Assembly: GCA_903861645.1 (NCBI GenBank)
Contig: CAIOVE010000089.1
Location: forward strand, 1-41,546
Length of the DNA: 41,546 bases
Direction of reading: 5' to 3'
Source of the DNA: an uncultured Hyphomicrobiales bacterium
Lineage (GTDB): Bacteria > Pseudomonadota > Alphaproteobacteria > Rhizobiales > Beijerinckiaceae
Shown: piece by piece, positions 15,073 through 23,121 of the stretch
Layout: the number at the start of each line of letters is the position of its first letter
Position numbering within the stretch: position 1 is the stretch's first letter
Notes under the pieces: model-generated
What the model was told of the DNA's origin: nothing
Seen by the model: the letters and a program-made list of their open reading frames with translations, nothing else
Database searches by the model: none
Made by a program: the position numbers and the translations under genes

Positions 15073-15672
15073 TTACTTGACGGCGGCTTCGTAAAGCTCG
15101 GCGACGAATTCCCAGTTCACGAGGTTTTCGATGAACGCCTTGCAATAGTCGGGACGACGATTGCGATAGTCGATGTAATAGCTGTGCTCCCAGACGTCGT
15201 TGCCGAGGATCGGCGTCGCGCCGTGGACCAGCGGGTTCTCGCCGTTCGGGGTCTTCATGATGACGATCTTGCCATCCTTGACGGCGAGCCAATGCCAGCC
15301 GGAGCCGAACTGGGTGACGCCCGCCTGAATGAACTCGTCCTTCATCTTGTCGAGCGAGCCGAACGTATCGAGCAGGCCCTTTTCGAGCTTGCCGGGAATC
15401 TTGCCGCCGCCATTGGGCTTCATCCACTTCCAGAACAGCATGTGATTGTAATGCTGCGCGGCATTGTTGAAGAGGCCGGCGTTCTTGCCGAAGGAGCCCT
15501 TGACGATCTCTTCCAGGCTCTTGCCCTTGAGGTCGGAATCCTTGAGCAGGTTGTTGCCGTTGGTCACATAGGCGAGGTGATGCTTGTCGTGATGATATTC
15601 AAGCGTCTCCCGCGACATGTAGGGCTGCAACGCGTCGTGCGCGTAGGGCAGATCAGGCAGCGATAAATCCAC
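15073..15672 (-). CDS. sodB: Superoxide dismutase, Fe type
   Basis: This 199-aa enzyme converts superoxide to peroxide and oxygen in the cytoplasm. Metal ligands visible by family alignment are His27 (EYHHDKHH), His77 (AAQHYNH), Asp159 and His163 (DVWEHSYYIDY). Gln73 in the AAQ motif is the arrangement usual for Fe enzymes; Mn enzymes place the active-site Gln in the C-terminal domain instead. Cambialistic activity cannot be excluded. I chose the GTG at 15672 because GAGGAG lies 7 bp upstream and the protein then begins with the normal DLSLPDLPYAHDAL; an in-frame ATG at 15726 would add 18 unrelated residues. It has its own terminator, so it is a single-gene unit. Confidence 0.95.
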   Translation of the reverse strand: MDLSLPDLPYAHDALQPYMSRETLEYHHDKHHLAYVTNGNNLLKDSDLKGKSLEEIVKGSFGKNAGLFNNAAQHYNHMLFWKWMKPNGGGKIPGKLEKGLLDTFGSLDKMKDEFIQAGVTQFGSGWHWLAVKDGKIVIMKTPNGENPLVHGATPILGNDVWEHSYYIDYRNRRPDYCKAFIENLVNWEFVAELYEAAVK

Positions 15673-15800
15673 GGTAAACTCCTCGATATCTGGCGGAAAG
15701 GCCCGGGTCACGGGGCTGCGGGACATTAGCCCCTTTTGCGATTCCTTGGCAACAGATCGCGGCCCGGCGCGAGCGTGGCGCGAACCATGGTCGCGGTCGC

Positions 15801-15834
15801 GCCAAAAGCAAAAGGCCCGCGCGGGCGCGGGCCT
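15801..15834 (-). terminator. Intrinsic terminator of the chemoreceptor gene
   Basis: On the minus strand the inverted repeat AGGCCCGCG-CCCG-CGCGGGCCT is followed by TTTTGCTTTTGG. It lies about 25 bp beyond the chemoreceptor stop and upstream of the sodB promoter. Confidence 0.75.
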
Positions 15835-15859
15835 CCGAACCTTCGAATGGATGGCAATC

Positions 15860-17140
15860 TCAGCCGCCCGCGACGCCGCGCAGGAAGTTCTCGATCGTGT
15901 CGTTGAGATGACGCGCCTCGGTGGCGACGTCGTTCGCCGATTGATGGACCTGCGTCGCCGACTGGTCGGTGCGGGCGACCATGGTCGACAGGCCTTCCAT
16001 GTTCTGGGCGGCCGTGCCCGCGCCAGCCACGGCCTCCGACACGCCGCGGGAAATCTGGTTGGTCGCCGCGGCCTGCTCCTCGATCGCCACGGCGATGCCC
16101 GCGGTGAAGCCTTCCGCCTGATTCATCGTGGTGACGATGGAGTTGATCGCCTGCACGGCCTCGCCGGTGGCGCTCTGGATCGCCTGCACGTGTTCGGCGA
16201 TGCGGTCGGTGGCGCGCGCGGTCTGGTTCGCCAGCGACTTCACTTCCTGCGCGACGACCGCGAAGCCGCGGCCCGCCTCGCCGGCGCGCGCCGCCTCGAT
16301 GGTGGCGTTCAACGCCAGCAGATTGGTCTGCGCGGCGATCGCCTGAATGAGGCCGATGATCTCACCGATCTGGTGGGCCTTTTCAGCGAGGCCGCCGATG
16401 GTCTGGGTGGTGGTCGTCGTGGTGCGCGCGGCCTCGACGACCACGGCGCGGGTGCGAATGACCTGCGTCTCGATCTCGCCGATGGAGGCGGACAATTCCT
16501 CCGCCGCGTGGGCGACGGATTTGACGTTGCCGGACGACTCGGCGGTCGCGCTGGCGGCGGCGCGCGAGCGCCGGGCGGTCTCGGCCGCGATCGAGGACAG
16601 CCCATCGGCGGCGGACGTCATCTGCCCCGTGTGCTCGGCCACCTTGTGCAACGCGCCGCTGACCGCGCCGCGAAACTCCATGATCAGGGCGTCGACTTTT
16701 TTCTGGCGCGCGGAGGCGCTGGACGCGCTCGCGGCGATTTCATCCTGCAAACGGTTGCGTTCGACGAGCCCGTTGCGGAATTTCAGCACCGCGCCGGCCA
16801 TGGCGCCGATCTCGTCGGTGCGCTCGAGCGCTGGAACCTGAACGCCAAGGTCGCCCTCGGCCAGCTTGAGCATGCTTTTGGTCAAATCCTCGATGGGCGC
16901 CGTGACGCGCATCAGGATCACGTTCATCACCGCCGCGACGCAGGCCATGATGACCGCGCACATGAATACCGACCAGCCGACATCGGCGGGATTTGGCCAG
17001 CCGCGGCTGAACATCAGGGCGAGAAAAAGCGCGGCGACCACGGCGCCAACGACCGTCGTCACCTTGAGGGCGATGGTGCTGCGCAACGACGCGCCGATCC
17101 TCGAAATGGAGGGCGTGGAAGGCGGATGGGGATTCAGCAT
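15860..17140 (-). CDS. Methyl-accepting chemotaxis protein without a ligand-binding domain
   Basis: This 426-aa receptor has two membrane segments (about 24-44 and 55-77) joined by a loop of only about ten residues, so there is no periplasmic sensor domain. A HAMP domain follows (about 78-130), then a long signalling coiled coil whose hairpin tip is [21 protein letters not shown] with [15 protein letters not shown], the CheA/CheW contact region. No C-terminal CheR-binding pentapeptide is present. Such receptors sense membrane or cytoplasmic cues, or partner with another protein (inference). No che genes are adjacent. A perfect CtrA box lies 71-85 bp upstream of the start and a terminator follows the gene. 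Confidence 0.93.
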   Translation of the reverse strand: MLNPHPPSTPSISRIGASLRSTIALKVTTVVGAVVAALFLALMFSRGWPNPADVGWSVFMCAVIMACVAAVMNVILMRVTAPIEDLTKSMLKLAEGDLGVQVPALERTDEIGAMAGAVLKFRNGLVERNRLQDEIAASASSASARQKKVDALIMEFRGAVSGALHKVAEHTGQMTSAADGLSSIAAETARRSRAAASATAESSGNVKSVAHAAEELSASIGEIETQVIRTRAVVVEAARTTTTTTQTIGGLAEKAHQIGEIIGLIQAIAAQTNLLALNATIEAARAGEAGRGFAVVAQEVKSLANQTARATDRIAEHVQAIQSATGEAVQAINSIVTTMNQAEGFTAGIAVAIEEQAAATNQISRGVSEAVAGAGTAAQNMEGLSTMVARTDQSATQVHQSANDVATEARHLNDTIENFLRGVAGG

Positions 17141-17210
17141 TTCTGGTCCCGGAAAGCGCGCGAATGCGTCGGCCCTCGGAGGACCGCGATCACACCATGG
17201 GCGCGAGCGC

Positions 17211-17225
17211 TTAAAACATGGTTAA
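17211..17225. promoter_or_regulatory. Perfect CtrA box upstream of the chemoreceptor gene
   Basis: TTAAAACATGGTTAA is an exact TTAA-N7-TTAA match. It lies 71-85 bp before the chemoreceptor start and overlaps the stop codon of the upstream deacetylase gene. CtrA activates flagellar and chemotaxis genes in many alphaproteobacteria, so the context agrees. Binding itself is inferred. Confidence 0.6.
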
Positions 17226-18070
17226 TCCGGGTTGCCCCAACGACCGGGAACGGCGCTCCGCGCGGCCAGATCCGTGGTGAATTCAGGCGACAGGAGATAG
17301 GCGAGCTCCAGTTCACGCGACGCCAGCACCTCGTCGACGGCGGCGAGTTCGGCGTCGGCGTGACCGGGATGACACATGATCAGCGGACGCGCGCCCGGCG
17401 CGATCAGAAACCGCGCGAAATCGCCGCGGTAGGACCGCGATGGATCGAAGGATGAAAACCCGGCGAAGCCCTCGTTGGTCTCGAACCCGGCGGCGCGGGC
17501 CGCCCGCGCGAAACCGGTCGCCAGCGCCGCGACCTGAAGGGCTTTCGCCGCCTCGACACGGCGCGCGAGGATCGCGCTGACGCCATCGGCGCTGTCGCGC
17601 AGCCAGACGCGACCGGCAAGCGCGCGCTTCGTCAGGGCTTCGATCAGCCAGCGACGAACCCCCGGCAGGATCTGAACGTGTTGATGACCGTCGACGAAAT
17701 CCGGCGGACGACCCATCGCCGCCGTGAAGGCGTCGATCTGGCGATCGATCTCGGCGCGAATTTCCGCTTCTGGCAGGCGCCCGAGCAGGGACGCGCCGAT
17801 GACCGCGGTCAGCTTTGGAAAATACCCGTCCGGAGCGAAGGCGGGCATGGCGCCCAGCGGCCCGCCCGCCGTGAGATTGAGATGAAGTCCAAGATCGGCT
17901 TTGTCGGCGAACGCCGCGAGGGCGCGCGCCGCGACCGGCCACGAGGGTCGGTTGGTCATGGCCGACGTCGCCGTCAGCCGGCCGGCCGAAAGCGCTTCGA
18001 GAATGCCGCGACTGACGCCCGGCGAAAGGGCGTAGTCATCGGCGCAGAGCATGAAGCGGGTTGTTTTCAC
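17222..18070 (-). CDS. YdjC/ChbG/HpnK-type carbohydrate deacetylase
   Basis: This 282-aa enzyme belongs to the YdjC family of metal-dependent deacetylases, which act on chitooligosaccharides (ChbG) or hopanoid-linked sugars (HpnK). Visible motifs are MLCADDYALSPGVS (the catalytic and metal Asp pair), LGLHLNLT, DGHQHVQILPGVR (the metal His pair) and the late MCHPGHAD. The start is GTG at 18070; an ATG six codons later would cut into the first strand. No hopanoid synthesis genes are in the window, so the substrate cannot be assigned. It lies 31 bp after the MBL hydrolase gene on the same strand, possibly in one transcript. Confidence 0.88.
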   Translation of the reverse strand: MKTTRFMLCADDYALSPGVSRGILEALSAGRLTATSAMTNRPSWPVAARALAAFADKADLGLHLNLTAGGPLGAMPAFAPDGYFPKLTAVIGASLLGRLPEAEIRAEIDRQIDAFTAAMGRPPDFVDGHQHVQILPGVRRWLIEALTKRALAGRVWLRDSADGVSAILARRVEAAKALQVAALATGFARAARAAGFETNEGFAGFSSFDPSRSYRGDFARFLIAPGARPLIMCHPGHADAELAAVDEVLASRELELAYLLSPEFTTDLAARSAVPGRWGNPD

Positions 18071-18101
18071 CGCGCCGCTCTATCACGGCGTGGATCGGGA
18101 T

Positions 18102-18926
18102 TCACGCGCTTTCGAAGGCGTAGGTCGCGCCCTTGCGCACCACGTGGCCGAAACCGGGCGCGTTGACATGCGCGCCCGCGACGACGACGCGCTCGTTCGC
18201 CGCCATGTCGAGTATGCGATGACGGGACTGGCGCGCCTTGTCGGGATCGAGATCGTAGGTCAGCGCCGTGTCGGGATGGGATATCTGCACGGCGGACAGA
18301 TGCACGATATCGCCCCACGCGAGGAATGATTCCCGCCCGGACATCACGCGCCAGCAGGTATGGCCGGGCGAATGGCCCGCCGCCAGAATGGGCGTGCAGC
18401 CGAGCACTTCCTCGCCGTCGCGCATGCGTCGCGTGCGTTCGCGATAGGGCCTCATGTTGAACTTGTTGCGGTCGCGAACCGCCTGCAACTTGGCGGAATC
18501 GCCCGGCTGGTTCTCCGCCATCCAGAAATCATATTCGTCGGCGTGCACGAGAATTTCAGCGTTGGGATAGATGGCCTCGCCCTTGTCGTCGACGAGGCCA
18601 TTGGCGTGGTCGGGATGAATATGCGTGAGCACGATATAGTCGACGCTCTCGGGCGGAATGCCGCCGGCGCGCAGGTTCTCCGGAAGCTTGCCGAGCGTCG
18701 GCTGCATCGTGTTGCCCGCGCCGGCGTCGATCAGCAGCGTCTTGCCCTCGCGCCGGAACGCGAAATTGTTGACGGGAATGAACAGCCAGCCATTGTCCGT
18801 GCCGCCAACGAGGCCTTCCGACTGGGCTCGCTCCATGTTGACGATCATGTCCAGCGACGTGCGCAGAATGCCGTCGCTGAAACTCCTGATATCCAGATCG
18901 CCGATCCTGAACGAGGGCGTGTTCAC
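18102..18926 (-). CDS. MBL-fold metallo-hydrolase
   Basis: This 274-aa protein has the complete metallo-beta-lactamase-fold zinc site: THIHPDHANG (His102, His104, Asp106, His107), His185 in AAGHSPGHT, Asp206 in WGDIVH and His253 in GAHVNAPG. Overall layout resembles the methyl parathion hydrolase/AttM-like group, so lactones or esters are possible substrates; this is inference. I chose the GTG at 18926 with CAGGGAG upstream; an in-frame TTG at 18947 is an alternative. No signal peptide. The gene follows the MFS transporter by about 25 bp, suggesting that it acts on the imported compound or its product. Confidence 0.88.
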   Translation of the reverse strand: MNTPSFRIGDLDIRSFSDGILRTSLDMIVNMERAQSEGLVGGTDNGWLFIPVNNFAFRREGKTLLIDAGAGNTMQPTLGKLPENLRAGGIPPESVDYIVLTHIHPDHANGLVDDKGEAIYPNAEILVHADEYDFWMAENQPGDSAKLQAVRDRNKFNMRPYRERTRRMRDGEEVLGCTPILAAGHSPGHTCWRVMSGRESFLAWGDIVHLSAVQISHPDTALTYDLDPDKARQSRHRILDMAANERVVVAGAHVNAPGFGHVVRKGATYAFESA

Positions 18927-18951
18927 CGCGCGGTCTCCCTGTTGCAACGTC

Positions 18952-20259
18952 TCAATACCCTTCGATGATCAGCTTGATCATGCAGGCGGCCGACACGACG
19001 ACGGCAGCGGCCAGCATCATGAACACCACGATGTAGTTGTTGCCGGTCGACTGCAGGATGTACCCGATCGCCAGCGGCGACAAGGCGCCCGTCGTCAGGG
19101 CGAAAAACGACCGCACGCCCTGCGAGGCGCCCATGTCATCCTCGGAACAGACGCTGTGCATGAGCATCTCGGCGCAGGAAATGCCCACCTGCAATGAACA
19201 CAGCGCGAGAATGTTGAAGACGATCGCCCAGACGACGTCGGGCGAGAAGGCCGCGATGATCAGGAAAACCGCGGCCCCGACCCAGCCCGCCAGCGCCAGT
19301 GGCGCGCGGCGGAAGATACGGTCGGAATAGTGCCCGACGGCGAGAATGGTCAGCACCGCGAATCCGAAGATCACGAAGGTCAGATAGCCGGAGGTCTGGA
19401 ACGACAGGCCGCGCGCCGTGCGCAGGTAGCTCGGCAACCAGATCGACCATCCCCAGTAGAAAACAGCGTTGGCCGAAATCGCGATCGTCACCAGCCAGAA
19501 GCGCAAGTTGCGCGACCAGTGGATCGCGCTGGCCGCGTGCAGGCGACCGGGCGCGTCCTGATTGTTGCCGAGCGAGCCGTCGACGACCAGGTCCGCCTCG
19601 CCCGCGTTGGCGCCCTTGTGCTCGACCGGCTTGTCGCGCACCAGAAACCAGATCATCGGCAGCGGCACGAGGAGCGTCAGGACGCCCAGCGCGTGAAACT
19701 GACCGCGCCAGCCATAATTGACAATGAGCCAGGTGACGAGAAGGCCCATGAGCATCGGGCCGATCATCGTGCCGATCCACCAGAACGACGTTGCGCGACC
19801 GCGCTCTTTCAAGGCGAACCAGCCGGCGACGAGCGAGACCGTGTAGGGATAGATCGCGGCCTCGCCAAACCCGAGCGCCGCGCGCGACCACCACAACGAA
19901 TTGTAATCAGCGGCGAGGCCCGACCAGAAGCACGTCAGCGCCCAGATCACCAGCGAGATCGCCGCCGTCTTGCGCGCGCCGATGCGCGTCACCACCCATC
20001 CCCAAACGGGAGCGAAGACGCCATAGGCGAGAAACAGCGCGAACGTCAGTTGGCCGACGCGCCCCTGTTGACCGTTCAACTGGAATTCGTCGAGAAACTT
20101 CGGATTGTTCTGGACGATCGACATGCCCGCCTTGTCGAACATGGACACGATCCAGATGACCAGCAACGTCGGCGCGACGTGGGTCCACCGCACGCGCGTG
20201 GCGCCCGCGACCCGCGCGTTCATTCCGCCCGAGGGGCGGTTCATATCCATTGCTGTCAT
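18952..20259 (-). CDS. MFS transporter, anion:cation symporter type
   Basis: This 435-aa inner-membrane transporter has about twelve membrane segments. Family signs are DKAGMSIVQNNPKF after TM1, WGWVVTRIGARKTA between TM2 and TM3, the ALGFGEAAIYP helix, and HYSDRIFRRAP in the second half. This is the pattern of the ACS family, which carries organic acid anions such as hexuronates, galactonate, tartrate or phthalates. The ATG at 20259 has AAGGGCGGGAA upstream; the open frame beyond it to 20391 overlaps the divergent gene and is rejected. It is divergent from the GMC oxidoreductase and in an operon with the MBL hydrolase. The substrate is unknown. Confidence 0.9.
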   Translation of the reverse strand: MTAMDMNRPSGGMNARVAGATRVRWTHVAPTLLVIWIVSMFDKAGMSIVQNNPKFLDEFQLNGQQGRVGQLTFALFLAYGVFAPVWGWVVTRIGARKTAAISLVIWALTCFWSGLAADYNSLWWSRAALGFGEAAIYPYTVSLVAGWFALKERGRATSFWWIGTMIGPMLMGLLVTWLIVNYGWRGQFHALGVLTLLVPLPMIWFLVRDKPVEHKGANAGEADLVVDGSLGNNQDAPGRLHAASAIHWSRNLRFWLVTIAISANAVFYWGWSIWLPSYLRTARGLSFQTSGYLTFVIFGFAVLTILAVGHYSDRIFRRAPLALAGWVGAAVFLIIAAFSPDVVWAIVFNILALCSLQVGISCAEMLMHSVCSEDDMGASQGVRSFFALTTGALSPLAIGYILQSTGNNYIVVFMMLAAAVVVSAACMIKLIIEGY

Positions 20260-20389
20260 GTCGTTCCCGCCCTTATCGATTATTTTATTTGGTTTTTCGA
20301 TGGCGCGAGGTTGCCAGCGGCGCCCCACGTTGTCAAATTGCGCGCGTCGCGAAGGCGCTTGAACGTGAACGGATTTTGGGGAAACGCGC
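20260..20389. promoter_or_regulatory. Divergent promoter region of the MFS-MBL operon and GMC gene
   Basis: 130 bp separate the two starts. The part near 20275-20300 is A+T rich (TTATTTTATTTGGTTTTTCG) and is the likely -10/-35 area for one direction. No clear operator palindrome was found, and no regulator gene is adjacent. Confidence 0.4.
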
Positions 20390-21997
20390 ATGAATGGCCG
20401 CAGCTATGATTACATCGTCGTCGGCGGTGGCTCCGCCGGTTGCGTCATCGCCGCGCGCCTGTCCGAAGACCCACATGTCAGCGTGCTTCTGCTCGAGGCG
20501 GGCGGGCGCGACATCGATCCGCTCATCTCCATTCCGCTCGGCATGGGCAAGATGCACCAGTACAAGCTGCACGACTGGGGCTACGAGACCGAGCCCGAGC
20601 CCGCGCTGAACGGTCGGCGCGTCGAGGCGATGCGCGGCAAGGTGCTGGGCGGCTGTTCCTCCATCAACGTGATGGCCTACACCCGCGGCCATCCGGCCGA
20701 TTTCGATCGCTGGCACGCGAACGGCGCGACTGGCTGGTCCTATGGCGACGTGTTGCCCTATTTCCGCCGCGGCGAAACCTTCGAGCGCGGCGCGGATCAG
20801 TTCCGCGGCGGCGATGGCCCCGTCGGCACCGAATACGGCAAGACGGACGATCCCATCTTCGACGCGTGGATCGAGGCGGGCCGGCAGGCCGGCTTCCCGG
20901 TGAGCGAGGATTACAATTCGGAAACGCGGCAGGGCTTCGGTCGCGGCCAGTACACCATCCGCGACGGCCGGCGCTCGTCTTCCTCGCGGGCCTATCTGCG
21001 CCCCATTCGCGACCGCAAGAATCTGACGGTCGAAACCGGCGCGCATGTGCTGAAGATCGTCATCGAGAATAAGCGCGCGACCGGCGTTGAATACGTCAAG
21101 GATTCGCTTGTCTCGCGCGTCAACGCGGGCCGCGAGGTCATCGTCTCCGGCGGCGCGTTCAACACACCGCAAATTCTCATGCTGTCGGGCATCGGCCCCG
21201 CCGATCATCTCAAACAGATGGGCGTGACGCCGATCGTCGATTCCCCCGGCGTCGGCAAGAACCTGCAGGATCATCTCGGCGTCTGGATCACGTGGAACCG
21301 CACGTCGCCCGGCCGTTTCCATGGCGAAATGCGATTTGACCGCATGGCGCTCAGCATGTTGCGCGCCTACTTCCTTGGCTCGGGCCCCGGCACGGTGGTG
21401 CCCGGCGGGTTGCACGCCTTCGTCAAGGTCCAGAAGGATGTCGCCGCGCCCGACATCGAATTCATGTTCCACACGGTGCCGCCGCAGACAAAGCTCTGGT
21501 TTCCCGGCATTTCCGCGCCCTATCAGGACGCCTACGCCATCCGCCCGACCCTTCTGCACCCCGAAAGCCGCGGCGAAATCCTGCTGCGCTCGGCCGATCC
21601 CAAGGATTCGCCGCGCATCGCCTATAATTTCTTCTCGTCCCCCAACGACATGCCGCGCCTCGTCGCCGGCTTCAAACGGGCGCGCGAGGTGGGCGAGCAG
21701 CCGGCGATGGCGCAATATCGCGCCAACGAGGTCACGCCCGGCCCGAAATGCGCCACCGACGCCGATATCGAGGCCTATATCCGACGCGTGACCATCACCG
21801 CGCATCATCCCTGCGGCACCTGCAAGATGGGCGAGGACGCCATGGCGCCGCTCGATCCAGCCCTGCGGCTGCGCGGCGTCGACGGGTTGCGCGTGGCGGA
21901 CGCTTCCGCCATGCCGGACCTTGTTTCGGCCCATATCAACGCCGCCGTGTTGATGATCGGCGAGAAGGCCGCCGACCTGATCAAGGCCGCCGCCTGA
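20390..21997 (+). CDS. GMC family FAD-dependent oxidoreductase
   Basis: This 535-aa flavoprotein oxidises an alcohol. The N-terminal FAD-binding motif YIVVGGGSAGCVIAARLSE is followed by LLLEAGG, and the GMC signature GKVLGGCSSINVMAYTRGHP lies at about 82-101. The second signature GAFNTPQILMLSGIGPADHL is near residue 257. The C-terminus has ITAHHPCGTCKMGED and ends with HINAAVLMIGEKAADLI; the catalytic His/Asn pair is placed there by family alignment. Size and motifs agree with the choline/alcohol/polyethylene-glycol dehydrogenase group; substrate not assignable. It has no signal peptide and so acts in the cytoplasm or at the membrane face. Its divergent partners suggest a catabolic locus. Confidence 0.92.
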   Translation: MNGRSYDYIVVGGGSAGCVIAARLSEDPHVSVLLLEAGGRDIDPLISIPLGMGKMHQYKLHDWGYETEPEPALNGRRVEAMRGKVLGGCSSINVMAYTRGHPADFDRWHANGATGWSYGDVLPYFRRGETFERGADQFRGGDGPVGTEYGKTDDPIFDAWIEAGRQAGFPVSEDYNSETRQGFGRGQYTIRDGRRSSSSRAYLRPIRDRKNLTVETGAHVLKIVIENKRATGVEYVKDSLVSRVNAGREVIVSGGAFNTPQILMLSGIGPADHLKQMGVTPIVDSPGVGKNLQDHLGVWITWNRTSPGRFHGEMRFDRMALSMLRAYFLGSGPGTVVPGGLHAFVKVQKDVAAPDIEFMFHTVPPQTKLWFPGISAPYQDAYAIRPTLLHPESRGEILLRSADPKDSPRIAYNFFSSPNDMPRLVAGFKRAREVGEQPAMAQYRANEVTPGPKCATDADIEAYIRRVTITAHHPCGTCKMGEDAMAPLDPALRLRGVDGLRVADASAMPDLVSAHINAAVLMIGEKAADLIKAAA

Positions 21998-22098
21998 AGC
22001 CTTGCCATCCGGCCCCCGGCGGGTCCGGCTTGCCATATGCCTGCCTCATGCCTAGGTGAACACACCGCCAGCGGGGGCTGGCTAGGAGCAAACGGCGC

Positions 22099-23115
22099 AT
22101 GAGCGCGATGGACATGACCTCGGCTGGCGAAAGCACGCGGGTTGAAATCTCGGTGATCGTGCCGGTTTTCAACGAGGCGGAAAACATCCCCGGTCTGCTG
22201 GCCCGGCTGACGCCCGTGCTGGAGCGCTTGGCCGCCTCGCACGAGATCATCTTCGTCGACGACGGTTCGCGCGACAACACGATGACCGCGCTGCGCGCCG
22301 CCAACGCCGCAGACGCCCGTGTGACGGCGGTTTCGTTTTCGCGCAACTTCGGCAAGGAGATCGCCATCGCCGCCGGCCTCGACAACGCCGAGGGCGCCGC
22401 CGTCGTCATCATGGACGCCGATCTGCAACATCCGCCCGAGGTGATCGAGGCCTTCATCGCCAAATGGCGGGAAGGCTTTCTCAACGTCTATGGCCAGCGC
22501 ACCGACCGCGACACGGACAGTCGCGTGCGGCGCATGTTCACGAAGCGATTCTATCGCCTCTTCGCGGCGCTGGGCGAAACGGCCCTGCCCGAGGGCGCCG
22601 GCGATTTCCGCCTGCTCGACCGGCGCGCGGTGCTGGCCCTGCGCGCCATGCCGGAACGGGCGCGCTTTTCCAAGGGGCTCTATGCCTGGATCGGCTTTAA
22701 ATCCGTGGGCGTGCCCTTCGAGGTGGCCGAGCGCGCGGCGGGCGAATCGAAATTCAGCTATCGCAAGCTGACGCGCTTCGCGCTTGACGGCCTCATGTCG
22801 TTCTCGACCATGCCGCTGATGGTCTGGACCTATATCGGCACGGCGGTGTCGTTCTTCGCCCTGCTGATGGCCATGCGCTTCCTGCTGGTGACGGTCATCT
22901 ACGGCGTCGACGTGCCCGGCTTCGCGACGATCATCGTCTCCGTCATGTTCCTCGGCGGCATCCAGTTGCTGTCGCTCGGCGTGCTCGGCGAATATGTCGG
23001 GCGCATTTTCGCGGAGGTTAAGCGCCGCCCGCTTTATCTGGTGGGCGAACGCATCGGCAATCCGGCGGAGCCCGCGCCCGATCCGACGCCCCGCTCGCAC
23101 GCGCGGCGGGTCTGA
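22099..23115 (+). CDS. Family 2 glycosyltransferase with two C-terminal membrane segments
   Basis: This 338-aa protein is of the dolichol-phosphate-mannose-synthase/GtrB/ArnC type. The catalytic domain (about 16-235) has VIVPVFNEAENIPG, then IFVDDGSRDNT and MDADLQHPPE (the acidic metal/nucleotide motif). Two hydrophobic segments follow at about 240-265 and 275-300, then a basic, Pro-rich tail. Such enzymes move a sugar from a nucleotide donor to undecaprenyl phosphate at the membrane. The ATG has AGGAG about 10 bp upstream. The murJ gene starts 6 bp after it, implying a shared transcript and a role in the cell envelope (inference). Confidence 0.92.
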   Translation: MSAMDMTSAGESTRVEISVIVPVFNEAENIPGLLARLTPVLERLAASHEIIFVDDGSRDNTMTALRAANAADARVTAVSFSRNFGKEIAIAAGLDNAEGAAVVIMDADLQHPPEVIEAFIAKWREGFLNVYGQRTDRDTDSRVRRMFTKRFYRLFAALGETALPEGAGDFRLLDRRAVLALRAMPERARFSKGLYAWIGFKSVGVPFEVAERAAGESKFSYRKLTRFALDGLMSFSTMPLMVWTYIGTAVSFFALLMAMRFLLVTVIYGVDVPGFATIIVSVMFLGGIQLLSLGVLGEYVGRIFAEVKRRPLYLVGERIGNPAEPAPDPTPRSHARRV

Positions 23116-23121
23116 GCGCGC

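Noticed and set aside
15746-17455. 569-codon open frame on the plus strand
   Set aside because: Antisense to the chemoreceptor, low-complexity Gly/Arg/Asp composition, no ribosome-binding site and no family resemblance.
20333-22036. 567-codon open frame on the minus strand
   Set aside because: Lies wholly opposite the GMC oxidoreductase, whose motifs are unmistakable on the plus strand.
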